In this document: positions 1 to 7,433 of the stretch, piece by piece | Layout of the letters: every line of letters starts with the position of its first letter | How positions within the stretch are numbered: position 1 is the stretch's first letter | Assembly: GCA_031284225.1 (NCBI GenBank) | Contig: JAITAH010000139.1 | Coordinates: 1 to 11,534 of the forward strand | Length of the DNA stretch: 11,534 nucleotides | Direction: 5' to 3' | Source: Dysgonamonadaceae bacterium | GTDB lineage: Bacteria > Bacteroidota > Bacteroidia > Bacteroidales > Azobacteroidaceae | Program-made: the position numbers and the translations under genes | The notes under the pieces: model-generated | Seen by the model: only the letters and a program-made list of their open reading frames with translations | Told to the model about the DNA's origin: nothing | Database searches by the model: none

Positions 1-741
1 CGGCAATAAAGCGGCTGTTCGGGTGTTTTCTATCCAGAAATATTGGCAGCAAATGACCGCTAAAAGGCCATTGATGAAATAAAACCATTTGCCGAAATTC
101 TCGCCCAGCATCACGACAGACGTCTTTTTTCCCGCCTTTTGATCCGTAAATCGATCGCGAAAATTATTGGCCACTAAAATATTGATAACCACTAAACCGA
201 CGGCGCTCCCGCAAACGGTAGCCGCATTCGTCCAGTGCAACGCCTGAACATAATAGGTGAATCCAACGGGAATAATGCCAAAAAAGAAAAAGACGCAAAG
301 ATCGCCCCACCCATGATAAGCCAACGGATAAGGGCCGCCGGAATACGCCAAAGCGAATCCCGCAATGACAATGCCTGCGATGATTAATTGCCAACCGCCA
401 TAGCAAACCAGCGATAATCCAATGAGACAGGCAATTACTAACAGGCCGATGGTAACGGACAACATGGTTCGGGGCGCAATCCAACCTTCGGCTACCGCCC
501 GTTTGGGGCCTAAGCGTTCGCCGTTGTCGCTTCCTTTTTTGTAATCGAAATAATCATTGGCAAAATTGGAAACGATCTGAAGCATGACTGCAAATACGAA
601 GCAAATAACAGCCGGCGCCCAGCGGAACGCGCCGTCCCGAAACGCCAGCGCACAAGCCACCAGAACGGGCGTCGCCGCCGCCGATAATGTCTTGGGACGA
701 GTGGCTAAAAACCAGGCCTGAGGGGAATTTTTCTTTATCAT
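1..741 (-). CDS. menA: 1,4-dihydroxy-2-naphthoate polyprenyltransferase MenA (3' end cut off by window edge)
   Basis: MenA is an integral membrane enzyme that attaches a polyprenyl chain to 1,4-dihydroxy-2-naphthoate with loss of CO2, giving demethylmenaquinone. The frame stays open from the ATG at 741 to the window edge (247 codons), so roughly the last 50 residues of a ~300-residue protein are missing. The N-terminus MIKKNSPQAWFLATRPKTLS is typical of MenA. The first Asp-rich prenyl-diphosphate/Mg motif is NDYFDYKKGSD at residues 62-72, and the second is NNFRDRFTDQKAGKKT at 192-207. Hydrophobic segments lie near 22-34, 43-60, 97-113, 117-133, 147-164, 175-191 and 219-233. The gene is divergent from menG, which encodes the next step, with a 56-bp shared promoter region. 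That pairing supports MenA over the related UbiA of ubiquinone synthesis. Confidence 0.95.
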   Translation of the reverse strand, partial: MIKKNSPQAWFLATRPKTLSAAATPVLVACALAFRDGAFRWAPAVICFVFAVMLQIVSNFANDYFDYKKGSDNGERLGPKRAVAEGWIAPRTMLSVTIGLLVIACLIGLSLVCYGGWQLIIAGIVIAGFALAYSGGPYPLAYHGWGDLCVFFFFGIIPVGFTYYVQALHWTNAATVCGSAVGLVVINILVANNFRDRFTDQKAGKKTSVVMLGENFGKWFYFINGLLAVICCQYFWIENTRTAALLP

Positions 742-742
742 G

Positions 743-779
743 ATTGTTTTTCGGACAAAGGTAGTAACTTTGCACGATT
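743..779. promoter_or_regulatory. Divergent menA/menG promoter region with back-to-back -7 boxes
   Basis: Two matches to the Bacteroidota -7 consensus TAnnTTTG face away from each other. TAACTTTG on the plus strand (765-772) serves menG, and TACCTTTG on the minus strand (plus-strand CAAAGGTA, 756-763) serves menA. One base separates them, so together they form the inverted repeat CAAAG-7nt-CTTTG. Weak TTG-type -33 elements sit 16-18 bp upstream of each box (744-746 for menG, about 780-782 for menA). Predicted transcript starts are about 15-20 nt before each ATG. Neither start codon has a clear Shine-Dalgarno sequence, as expected for this phylum. The call rests on consensus match and position only. 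Confidence 0.6.
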
Positions 780-797
780 CAATAAAACATTCAATTC

Positions 798-1583
798 ATG
801 ACTTATAAAGCCGAAAAAATTGTTCCGTATTCGGAGAATGCGCCTAAACATATTCAGATAGAGAAAATGTTCGATGCCATTGCCGGTCAATACGATGTGT
901 TGAATCATTTGCTTTCTTTCGGAATAGACAGGTATTGGCGGAAAAAAGGAATTTTATCGTTGAAAAGCCTTCATCCGAGAAAAATAGCGGATATAGCTAC
1001 GGGTACCGGCGATTTGGCTTTGCAAGCGTACCGGTTACTGCAACCGCAAGCCATTGTGGCCGTCGATATTTCCGAAGAAATGATGCAAATTGGAAGAAAA
1101 AAAACGGCCGAACTCGGATTATCCGGCGTTATTACCTTCGAAAAACACGATTGCCGACAGTTGGCGATGGAAACCGGTTCTTTCGATGCGGCCATGGCGG
1201 CGTTCGGCGTTCGGAATTTCGGCGATTTGGACAAAAGTTTACAGGAAATACTTCGTGTTTTGCGTCCGGGCGGCAAGTTAATGATTCTCGAACTTTCTTC
1301 CCCCGAATATTTTCCGATGAAACAGCTTTACAGGCTTTATTCCCAAACGATTATTCCGTTTGTGGGACGAATGGTTTCCAAAAACAAAACCGCTTATACG
1401 TATTTGCCTCGTTCGGTAGCCGCATTTCCTCAAAACAAGGAAATGCAAGCAATCCTGGAAAAAAACGGATTTCGCAATGTTCGCTACCAAACATTGACCT
1501 GGGGAATTTGTACAATGTATATCGGAGAGAAGTCAAAAATAAATCTTCCCTCCGATGGATGCGGGCCGTCTGCAACTGTCTAA
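798..1583 (+). CDS. menG: Demethylmenaquinone methyltransferase MenG/UbiE
   Basis: MenG uses S-adenosylmethionine to methylate demethylmenaquinone to menaquinone, the last step of the pathway. The class I methyltransferase fold is clear. The UbiE N-terminal signature is YDVLNHLLSFGIDRYWR at residues 32-48. SAM motif I is DIATGTGDLA at 65-74, the acidic end of strand 2 is VAVDIS near 87-92, AFGVRNF is at 135-141, LRPGGK at 155-160, and YTYLPRS at 200-206. The ATG at 798 gives the usual family start and follows a -7 box by 26 nt. The protein has 261 residues. The family fold ends around GICTMYIGEK (236-245), so the last ~16 residues are an extra tail of unlike composition. Without a ubiquinone pathway, and beside menA, menG is a better name than ubiE. 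The gene is convergent with the downstream MFS gene, with a 24-bp gap. Confidence 0.95.
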   Translation: MTYKAEKIVPYSENAPKHIQIEKMFDAIAGQYDVLNHLLSFGIDRYWRKKGILSLKSLHPRKIADIATGTGDLALQAYRLLQPQAIVAVDISEEMMQIGRKKTAELGLSGVITFEKHDCRQLAMETGSFDAAMAAFGVRNFGDLDKSLQEILRVLRPGGKLMILELSSPEYFPMKQLYRLYSQTIIPFVGRMVSKNKTAYTYLPRSVAAFPQNKEMQAILEKNGFRNVRYQTLTWGICTMYIGEKSKINLPSDGCGPSATV

Positions 1584-1607
1584 CATCGCTGCGGAACAGG
1601 CTTTGTC

Positions 1608-2834
1608 TCAGGGACAGGCTCGTTTAACCTTTTGCGTATCCTTGAAAAAAACGGCAAATAAAATTCCAATGACGCCTGCATAACCGGCGAAAATGAACCA
1701 GCAAACCGGCCAGTTGGTGGCGTTATTTTGCGTATGATAATTGATGACCGCTTCCGCGCCGTAATTACCGAGGATAGCGCCCAAACCGTTCGTAACCATC
1801 ATCAACATGCCTTGTGCGCTGGCGCGGAATTTGGCCGGCGTTTCTTTTTCGATAAACAGCGAGCCGGAAATATTGAAGAAATCGAAAGCCATGCCGTAAA
1901 TAATCATCGAAAGCGTAAGCCAGATCATGCCGTCGCCCGGATTGCCGATTCCAAACAGTCCGAAACGCAATACCCAGGCGCTCAAACTCATCAGCATCAC
2001 GGTTTTAATTCCGAACCGCCGCATGAAGAACGGAATGGCCAAAATAAACAAAGCTTCCGCAATCTGCGAAATCGACAGGAAAATATTGTTGTATTTCACA
2101 GCAAACGAATCGGGATAATCCGTTCCGAAACTGCCGATAAACGTGCTTCCGTACGAATTGGTGATTTGCAGGCAGACGCCCAGCAACACAGCAAACAGGA
2201 AAAACACCGCCATTTTCCGCTCTTTCAGCAATACCAGCGCGTCCAATCCTATCATGGAAATGAACGAACTGCCTTTCTGTGCACGGGTGGTAGGCGAGGG
2301 CGGAAGCGTAAACGCATAAATCCCTAAGGCCAAAGCGCTGACGCTGGCCATCACCAACTGATTGGAATCGGTTCCCCATCCCGCTAAATTAACAATCCAC
2401 ATGGCGACGATGAAGCCTACCGTTCCCCAAACGCGAATCGGAGGAAATTCCTTAACCGTATCCATTCCTTGCCGCGCCATGATGCTGTAACAAACCGAAT
2501 AACTCAACCCAATCGTCGGCATAAAAAACAGCGCGTTGAGAAACATACAGAGATAGAGTTGGTTGAAGTCCGTGGCTTTGGACGCAAGAAACAGACAGCC
2601 GGCTACCAGAATATGCAGTATGCCCAACAATTTTTCCGAGTTCAGCCAACGATCGGCGATAATACCGGCAATGGTCGGCATAATGAACGAGGCAATGCCC
2701 GCAGTGGCAAACAGCGTACCGATTTTATCGCCCATACCCCTGCTGAACATATAATTTCCGAAGGAAATAAGCCAGGAACCCCAAATAAAAAATTCGAGGA
2801 ATTGGGTAATTGTTAATCGCAGTTTGATGTTCAT
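1608..2834 (-). CDS. NupG-like MFS transporter (nucleoside:H+ symporter family)
   Basis: This 408-residue inner-membrane protein has about twelve hydrophobic segments and the features of the NupG/nucleoside-H+-symporter branch of the major facilitator superfamily. The N-terminus MNIKLRLTITQFLEFFIWGS matches the first helix of that branch. PPIRVWGTVGF is at residues 131-141, and YGMAFDFFNISGSLFIEKE at 313-331 is a hallmark loop of the second half. Cytoplasmic loop residues such as IADRW (59-63) fit the MFS loop 2-3 motif. The substrate cannot be read from the sequence. Bacteroidota carry several paralogues annotated as nucleoside permeases, some of them next to sugar or nucleoside catabolism genes. 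Here the gene follows serA by only 6 nt, so it is probably co-transcribed with it, which gives no clear hint of the substrate. It may move a nucleoside, a sugar or another small solute. The ATG at 2834 is the natural family start. Confidence 0.85.
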   Translation of the reverse strand: MNIKLRLTITQFLEFFIWGSWLISFGNYMFSRGMGDKIGTLFATAGIASFIMPTIAGIIADRWLNSEKLLGILHILVAGCLFLASKATDFNQLYLCMFLNALFFMPTIGLSYSVCYSIMARQGMDTVKEFPPIRVWGTVGFIVAMWIVNLAGWGTDSNQLVMASVSALALGIYAFTLPPSPTTRAQKGSSFISMIGLDALVLLKERKMAVFFLFAVLLGVCLQITNSYGSTFIGSFGTDYPDSFAVKYNNIFLSISQIAEALFILAIPFFMRRFGIKTVMLMSLSAWVLRFGLFGIGNPGDGMIWLTLSMIIYGMAFDFFNISGSLFIEKETPAKFRASAQGMLMMVTNGLGAILGNYGAEAVINYHTQNNATNWPVCWFIFAGYAGVIGILFAVFFKDTQKVKRACP

Positions 2835-2840
2835 AATAGA

Positions 2841-3761
2841 TTATTTATTGACTTGAAACCGTGTATTTCCGTTCAAAAGAAAGTCTGCGATTTGATTAGC
2901 GGCGGCAATCCCGGCGTTATTATTTGCTTCGGATGTTTGCGCTCCCATTTTTTTAGGAGTCGAGAAATACCGTTTGGGGAATTTTTCGAGCAGTTCGTCG
3001 TGATTTTTCGGTAGAATGTCTGTCAAATATTTCACATCGGGACGGGCTTCCAACCACTGTGCCAAACCTTCATCGTCGATCACTTCTTTCCGTGCGGTAT
3101 TGATAAGCGTCGCTTTTTTTGGCATTTTTTCCAGCAGGGCGTAATTAATCGAGTTTTTGGTCTCGGCGGTAGCCGGAATATGGATGGATAGATATTGACA
3201 GGTAGCGTATAATTCTTCGGCGGAAGAGAGCGGCCGAACGCCGTCTTTTTCCATGACTTCGGCGGGGCAATAAGCGTCGTACGCATAAATTTCCATGCCA
3301 AAGCCTTTGGCTATGCGGGCGACATTGCGTCCGACGTTTCCGTAAGCGTGAATACCTAATTTTTTGCCCAGCAATTCGGTTCCGGACGATCCATCGTAGA
3401 AATTACGGGCGGCATAAACCATTAAGCCCAAAGCGAGTTCCGCCACAGCGTTGGAGTTTTGTCCGGGTGTGTTCATCACGACCACGTTGTGCGCCGTTGC
3501 CGCATCCAGATCCACATTGTCGTACCCGGCGCCGGCGCGAACGACGATTTTCAGTTTTTTTGCCGCTTCGAGTACTTCGGCGTCAACGATATCGCTACGG
3601 ATAATAATGGCGTCCACCTCTTTTACGGCGTCCAACGCTTGGGATTTATCCGCATATTTTTCCAGCGCTACCGCTTCCATACCAGATGTTTCGATGATTT
3701 CCCGGATACTTTTAACCGCTTCCGGCGCGAACGGTTTTTCTGTCAAAATTAATACTTTCAT
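2841..3761 (-). CDS. serA: D-3-phosphoglycerate dehydrogenase, short form without ACT domain
   Basis: SerA oxidises 3-phosphoglycerate to 3-phosphohydroxypyruvate with NAD+, the first committed step of serine synthesis. At 306 residues it is the short type, with the substrate- and cofactor-binding domains only and no C-terminal ACT regulatory domain. Visible signatures are RAGAGYDNVD (75-84), NTPGQNSNAVAE (97-108), the Rossmann loop HAYGNVGR (138-145, alanine replacing the first glycine) and NTARKEVID (221-229) with the catalytic arginine R224. The catalytic histidine of most D-2-hydroxyacid dehydrogenases, usually in TPHxGA, is replaced by lysine in STPKKMGAQT (267-276). That variant is typical of Bacteroidota SerA and the related Entamoeba enzyme. 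The gene starts 4 nt after the kinase stop and ends 6 nt before the MFS gene. No serC is in the window. I saw no TAnnTTTG box just upstream, so it probably depends on readthrough from the two-component genes. Another 2-hydroxyacid dehydrogenase is possible but less likely. Confidence 0.9.
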   Translation of the reverse strand: MKVLILTEKPFAPEAVKSIREIIETSGMEAVALEKYADKSQALDAVKEVDAIIIRSDIVDAEVLEAAKKLKIVVRAGAGYDNVDLDAATAHNVVVMNTPGQNSNAVAELALGLMVYAARNFYDGSSGTELLGKKLGIHAYGNVGRNVARIAKGFGMEIYAYDAYCPAEVMEKDGVRPLSSAEELYATCQYLSIHIPATAETKNSINYALLEKMPKKATLINTARKEVIDDEGLAQWLEARPDVKYLTDILPKNHDELLEKFPKRYFSTPKKMGAQTSEANNNAGIAAANQIADFLLNGNTRFQVNK

Positions 3762-3765
3762 GTTG

Positions 3766-6216
3766 TTAATCTTTTATATGTTTGTTTATGAATTGTTCGG
3801 CTTCCCGAATAGTTTCTTCGATAAGATGCAGAACCAGCGTTTGATTTTCTTTGTCTTGACTGCCTGCGTTGTATTTTTCCAGTAAGGTAATGAGTGTGCC
3901 GTCCGAAATCATTTTCATTAACGGCAACATTTTATGCGAAACATTGCGGATAGTTTTCCAATCGTCGGCGTCAAAGGCTTGTTCCAATCGCTGGTAATTC
4001 TTTTGGTTGTTGGCGATAAACGATCGGATAATGGCTTTTCCTGCTTCCTCGTCGTCGCCGGCAAAGGCGATAAGTTTTTCGAATCCTTTGGGTTTTTGTT
4101 TTTCCAAATTTTCCGAATCCTTGGCCGGTTGCTCTGCCGTATAATGAAGAATCGTTTGAATGAGCTGGTCGAAGGTGAACGGTTTGACTAAAAAGGCAGA
4201 AAAACCGACTTTCTTAAATCGGGCTTGCGATACGTAAGAATTGGCCGAAAGTCCGATAATGGGAATAGTTTTTGCTCCCGCGAAATCGGCCATCCGGATA
4301 CGTTCTACCAATTCAAAGCCGTTCATGTCCGGCATTTGAATATCGGAAAAAATAATATCGAAATGTTTTTCCTGTAATAACTGTAAAGCGTCCAGCGAGC
4401 GGGAACAGGTATGCGGCCTCATGCCTTCCCGTCCGGTAATCCGTGATACGAGATCGAGTTGAATGGGATCGTCGTCGATAAACAGAATATCGACCGAGCG
4501 GTTTGTTGCCGGCAGCGTTTCGTCCGGATGGATGGAATATAAAGGCAATACAATGGTAAAAACGGAACCTTTTCCTACGGTAGAATCGACGGTAATGGAT
4601 CCGCCCAGCAGTTGCGCCATTTTAATGGAAATATTCAAGCCTAAACCGAATCCTTCGACGCCCGAACCGGTATAATCCAATCGTTTGAATGCTTCAAAAA
4701 TACGTTGCCGGTCTTCTTCCCTGATGCCCGGACCGGTATCCTGTACGGCAATATGCAGTTCGGTTTTGTCCGGATCGTTCCGCAGCAATCGGGCAGAGAA
4801 AACGATCGAACCTTGAGCCGGCGTGTATTTAATGGCATTGGAAAGAATATTGTTGATGATTTGCCGGATACGGTAAGGGTCGCTTACATACTGGACGTCT
4901 TTTTCTACGTCGGACAGAAAATCCAATTGCAGTTTTTTCTTGCGAGCGACGGGAATGAAACTCCGGTAAATATCGGACAACAAAATGGAAGGGGAAAAGG
5001 CCAATTGATCGGGTTTTTGTTCGTTGATTTCCAGCGAATGGAAATCCAGCAAATTTTGCACCAAATTCAGAATATGGGTAGCCGATTGTTGCATGTTTCC
5101 GATGTAGTAACTGTCCTGCGATGAAGATTTATCTTTTAGCATCAGTTCCAGATAACCCATAATGGAGCTGACGGGCGCTTTAATATCGTGCGTGATGGTC
5201 AACATCAGTTGTTCGCGCGAGGCGAGCAATTCTTCCAGGCGCTTTTTGGCCACCTTGATTTCCTGGTGTAATTGTTGGCTGATGGTGAGCGAATGTAAAA
5301 TCCACGACATAAAAAAGACGGCAACCAGAATAGAAGCTATCGCAATGATCGATGTAATGATCGACGATTGCCGGATGGCCTCTGTCTGTTCTGCCAGTAA
5401 TTTCAAATTATTGTTGTATTCATTGTTTTCCAATTCGTTCATGATCCGGTTAATTTGGGCGGTGGTTCGTTCGTTGATGGTGTACAGTTCGTTTTGTTTT
5501 ATCAGCAGTTTGGCCGTTAACTTTGCGTTTCGCTTTTGTGTCGTCTGGTTAATTTCATAAATCATTTCGACGATAGTGTCTTTGAGGATCGGCAAAACCA
5601 TTTCGCGTTTAGTAAGCGTCGAGTAAGAATTGATTTCCCGCAAAGTGTCTTTTCCGGAAGATGCGATAGCATCCCTGATTCTTCTAAAAACGCCTTTCTT
5701 TTCGCCAACGATCAGATTGGTGTCTTGAAATTGTTCAAAAGCATTATTCAACAATGTGTCCAAACCATTCAAATCGTGTTGACTCAAGATCGTTGTTTGA
5801 GTAAGTTTTTTCAGCGTATCCGTTTCGAACAACTGGATCAGTCGGAACAGTTCGGTCGTATTTGCTTTTTTTTGTAATAAAAGAATATTCAAGCTATCTA
5901 ATTGGGCAAGCAATACCGGTTCTCGCGAAATTTCCTTCAGATGGACGATTTGATCAAATGAGGCGATCATCAATGAATCGTATTTTTGATTCAAATGAGG
6001 GTCGGTAATAAAGGCGAGCGCCTCTATCGTTCCTTCTGCATGATACATCGTGGCGAGCGTATTGCTCAGTACCGTTAATTCTTTTTGGTATTGCGAATAG
6101 GGCGTAGTTCCTTTCAGATAATTCAACCATTCCGTGTAAATCCACACAATACCAAAGATAGATAAAGAGACTAACAAGACATATCCGGTAATTATGATAA
6201 TTTTTGTTCTATGCAT
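3766..6216 (-). CDS. Membrane hybrid sensor histidine kinase (HisKA-HATPase-receiver-Hpt)
   Basis: This is an 816-residue sensor kinase with an internal phosphorelay. A first transmembrane helix lies at about 5-27, followed by a predicted periplasmic region of about 255 residues that is rich in helix and polar residues and that I do not recognise. A second transmembrane helix is at about 285-308, then a short coiled linker. The HisKA domain contains THDIKAP with H343 as the likely autophosphorylation site. The ATPase domain has the N box NNILSNAIKY (455-464), the G1 box DTGPGI (493-498) and the G2 box GFGLGL (522-527). The receiver domain (~575-690) carries DDD 581-583, the phospho-acceptor D625 in SDIQMPD, and K678 in LVKPF. 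The C-terminal Hpt domain (~710-816) has SHKMLPL with H761. The ATG at 6216 lies inside the end of the upstream regulator gene (25-nt overlap), implying translational coupling. The likely partner is that regulator; the signal is unknown. Confidence 0.92.
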   Translation of the reverse strand: MHRTKIIIITGYVLLVSLSIFGIVWIYTEWLNYLKGTTPYSQYQKELTVLSNTLATMYHAEGTIEALAFITDPHLNQKYDSLMIASFDQIVHLKEISREPVLLAQLDSLNILLLQKKANTTELFRLIQLFETDTLKKLTQTTILSQHDLNGLDTLLNNAFEQFQDTNLIVGEKKGVFRRIRDAIASSGKDTLREINSYSTLTKREMVLPILKDTIVEMIYEINQTTQKRNAKLTAKLLIKQNELYTINERTTAQINRIMNELENNEYNNNLKLLAEQTEAIRQSSIITSIIAIASILVAVFFMSWILHSLTISQQLHQEIKVAKKRLEELLASREQLMLTITHDIKAPVSSIMGYLELMLKDKSSSQDSYYIGNMQQSATHILNLVQNLLDFHSLEINEQKPDQLAFSPSILLSDIYRSFIPVARKKKLQLDFLSDVEKDVQYVSDPYRIRQIINNILSNAIKYTPAQGSIVFSARLLRNDPDKTELHIAVQDTGPGIREEDRQRIFEAFKRLDYTGSGVEGFGLGLNISIKMAQLLGGSITVDSTVGKGSVFTIVLPLYSIHPDETLPATNRSVDILFIDDDPIQLDLVSRITGREGMRPHTCSRSLDALQLLQEKHFDIIFSDIQMPDMNGFELVERIRMADFAGAKTIPIIGLSANSYVSQARFKKVGFSAFLVKPFTFDQLIQTILHYTAEQPAKDSENLEKQKPKGFEKLIAFAGDDEEAGKAIIRSFIANNQKNYQRLEQAFDADDWKTIRNVSHKMLPLMKMISDGTLITLLEKYNAGSQDKENQTLVLHLIEETIREAEQFINKHIKD

Positions 6217-7364
6217 ATATTATTCGGCAATAAATCTTTCGTGATGATATCGGTTGGCGCTATTAACACCATTCGGAAAATCGCATTTCTCAGTTCGCGG
6301 ATATTTCCCGGCCAATGATACGTTTGCAGAAGCCGAAGCGTTTCTTCATCGAATCCGGTTATATTTTTATCAATTTCCTCATTGGCTTTTTTCAGAAAAT
6401 GGTGGGCGAAAAGAGAAATATCGTCTTTACATTCTTTCAATGTGGGCATGTGAAGATGAAATTCGTTGATCCGGTGGTACAAATCTCGGCGAAACTTGCC
6501 GATAGCTATGGCTTGTTCCATGTTTTCGTTGGTCGCTACGACAATCCGCACATCCACGTCGATTTCTTTGCTGGCGCCGACCGGTTTGATTGTCTTTTCT
6601 TGCAGTGTCCGAAGCAATTGCATTTGTACTTCAGGCGAGAGGTTGCCTATTTCGTCCAGAAACAACGTACCTTTATCCGCTTCTTCGAAATGACCTTTCT
6701 TGTTATTGATAGCGCCGGTGAAAGAGCCTTTGATATGTCCAAAAAAGTCGCTGGCAGATAGTTCTTTGTTCATCACACCGCAATCGACGGGAACAAACGG
6801 GCCGGCGGCGCGTTTGCTTTTTTCATGAATCATTCGGGCGATGTGTTCTTTGCCTACGCCGCTTTCGCCGTCAATAAAGACGGATAGATGGGTAGGCGCC
6901 ACCAAATCGACATACTCATAGACTTTTCTGTATTCCAGCGACTGACCTTTTATGAAGATATCCGATGGTTCTTTTTTAGATTTAGGATGTTCACTGGTTG
7001 CTTTTGGGACAGAAGAAAAAGCGGTTTGGATTTTCTTCAGCAATTCTTCCGGATTCACCGGCTTGGATACATAGTCGTAAGCTCCTGATTTAATTGCATC
7101 TACCGCCGTTTGAATATCGGCATAGCTCGTCATCATGATAAACGCCACATCAGGATAATATTGCTTGGCCCATTTAAGCAGCGACAAGCCGTTGTCGTCC
7201 GGTAAACGTAAGTCGGAAATAATCAAGGCCGGCCTGAACACTTCCAATTCCTTTTTAGCTGAAGCTACATTAATGGCGGTTTGTATATCATACCCTTTCT
7301 TACTCAGCCATGTTTTTAGCATTAAACTTAGCGTTACATCATCATCCAAAATTAGAATTTTCAT
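6192..7364 (-). CDS. Sigma-54-type response regulator (receiver + AAA+) lacking a DNA-binding domain
   Basis: This 390-residue protein resembles NtrC/AtoC activators. The receiver domain (1-~115) has acidic residues DDD 7-9, phospho-acceptor D51 in ISDLRLPD, T79 and K101. The AAA+ sigma-54 interaction domain (~135-380) has Walker A GESGVGKE (166-173), the sigma-54-contacting loop GSFTGA (213-218), Walker B TLFLDEIG (233-240), the arginine-finger region FRRDLYHR (291-298) and sensor II WPGNIREL (351-358). After the AAA+ lid (DIITKDLLP, 372-380) only ten residues remain, so the Fis-type helix-turn-helix found in most relatives (~450-470 residues) is missing. The enzymatic and sigma-54 parts look intact, so it should bind and hydrolyse ATP and could remodel sigma-54 RNA polymerase. 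It overlaps the kinase start by 25 nt, and phosphate probably arrives from the kinase Hpt domain. It is preceded by a good -7 box, and the ATG at 7364 gives the standard receiver start. Confidence 0.92.
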   Translation of the reverse strand: MKILILDDDVTLSLMLKTWLSKKGYDIQTAINVASAKKELEVFRPALIISDLRLPDDNGLSLLKWAKQYYPDVAFIMMTSYADIQTAVDAIKSGAYDYVSKPVNPEELLKKIQTAFSSVPKATSEHPKSKKEPSDIFIKGQSLEYRKVYEYVDLVAPTHLSVFIDGESGVGKEHIARMIHEKSKRAAGPFVPVDCGVMNKELSASDFFGHIKGSFTGAINNKKGHFEEADKGTLFLDEIGNLSPEVQMQLLRTLQEKTIKPVGASKEIDVDVRIVVATNENMEQAIAIGKFRRDLYHRINEFHLHMPTLKECKDDISLFAHHFLKKANEEIDKNITGFDEETLRLLQTYHWPGNIRELRNAIFRMVLIAPTDIITKDLLPNNICIEQKLS

Positions 7365-7405
7365 TTGTTAGCGCGTTATAGAAAATACGGTGTGTAATCT
7401 GGATG

Positions 7406-7433
7406 CAAATATAAGGATTATTTTACAAACAAT
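7406..7433 (-). promoter_or_regulatory. Predicted promoter of the regulator-kinase-serA-MFS unit
   Basis: On the minus strand TATATTTG (plus-strand 7406-7413) matches the -7 consensus TAnnTTTG exactly. A TTTG/TTG-containing -33 region lies about 12-16 bp upstream, within 7426-7433. The predicted start of transcription is about 7399, leaving a leader of about 35 nt before the ATG at 7364. This is a housekeeping-type promoter. I see no GG-N10-GC sigma-54 promoter here, so the regulator does not obviously control itself through sigma-54. Confidence 0.55.

Noticed and set aside
1593..1620. Direct repeat GG(A/G)ACAGGCT at 1593-1602 and 1611-1620 between menG and the MFS gene
   Set aside because: Only two 10-bp copies with one mismatch, no hairpin and no sign of a mobile element; too short to interpret.
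935..1627. Long plus-strand reading frame (230 codons) overlapping menG in another frame
   Set aside because: It lies over the whole MenG fold, has Arg/Phe-rich shadow composition and resembles no family.
1728..2327. 199-codon plus-strand frame antisense to the MFS gene
   Set aside because: Composition is Gln/His/Arg-rich as expected for the reverse of a membrane protein gene, with no start signal or domain.
3080..3301. Minus-strand frame of 73 codons inside serA
   Set aside because: It is a shifted frame within the conserved SerA catalytic region, with no independent support.
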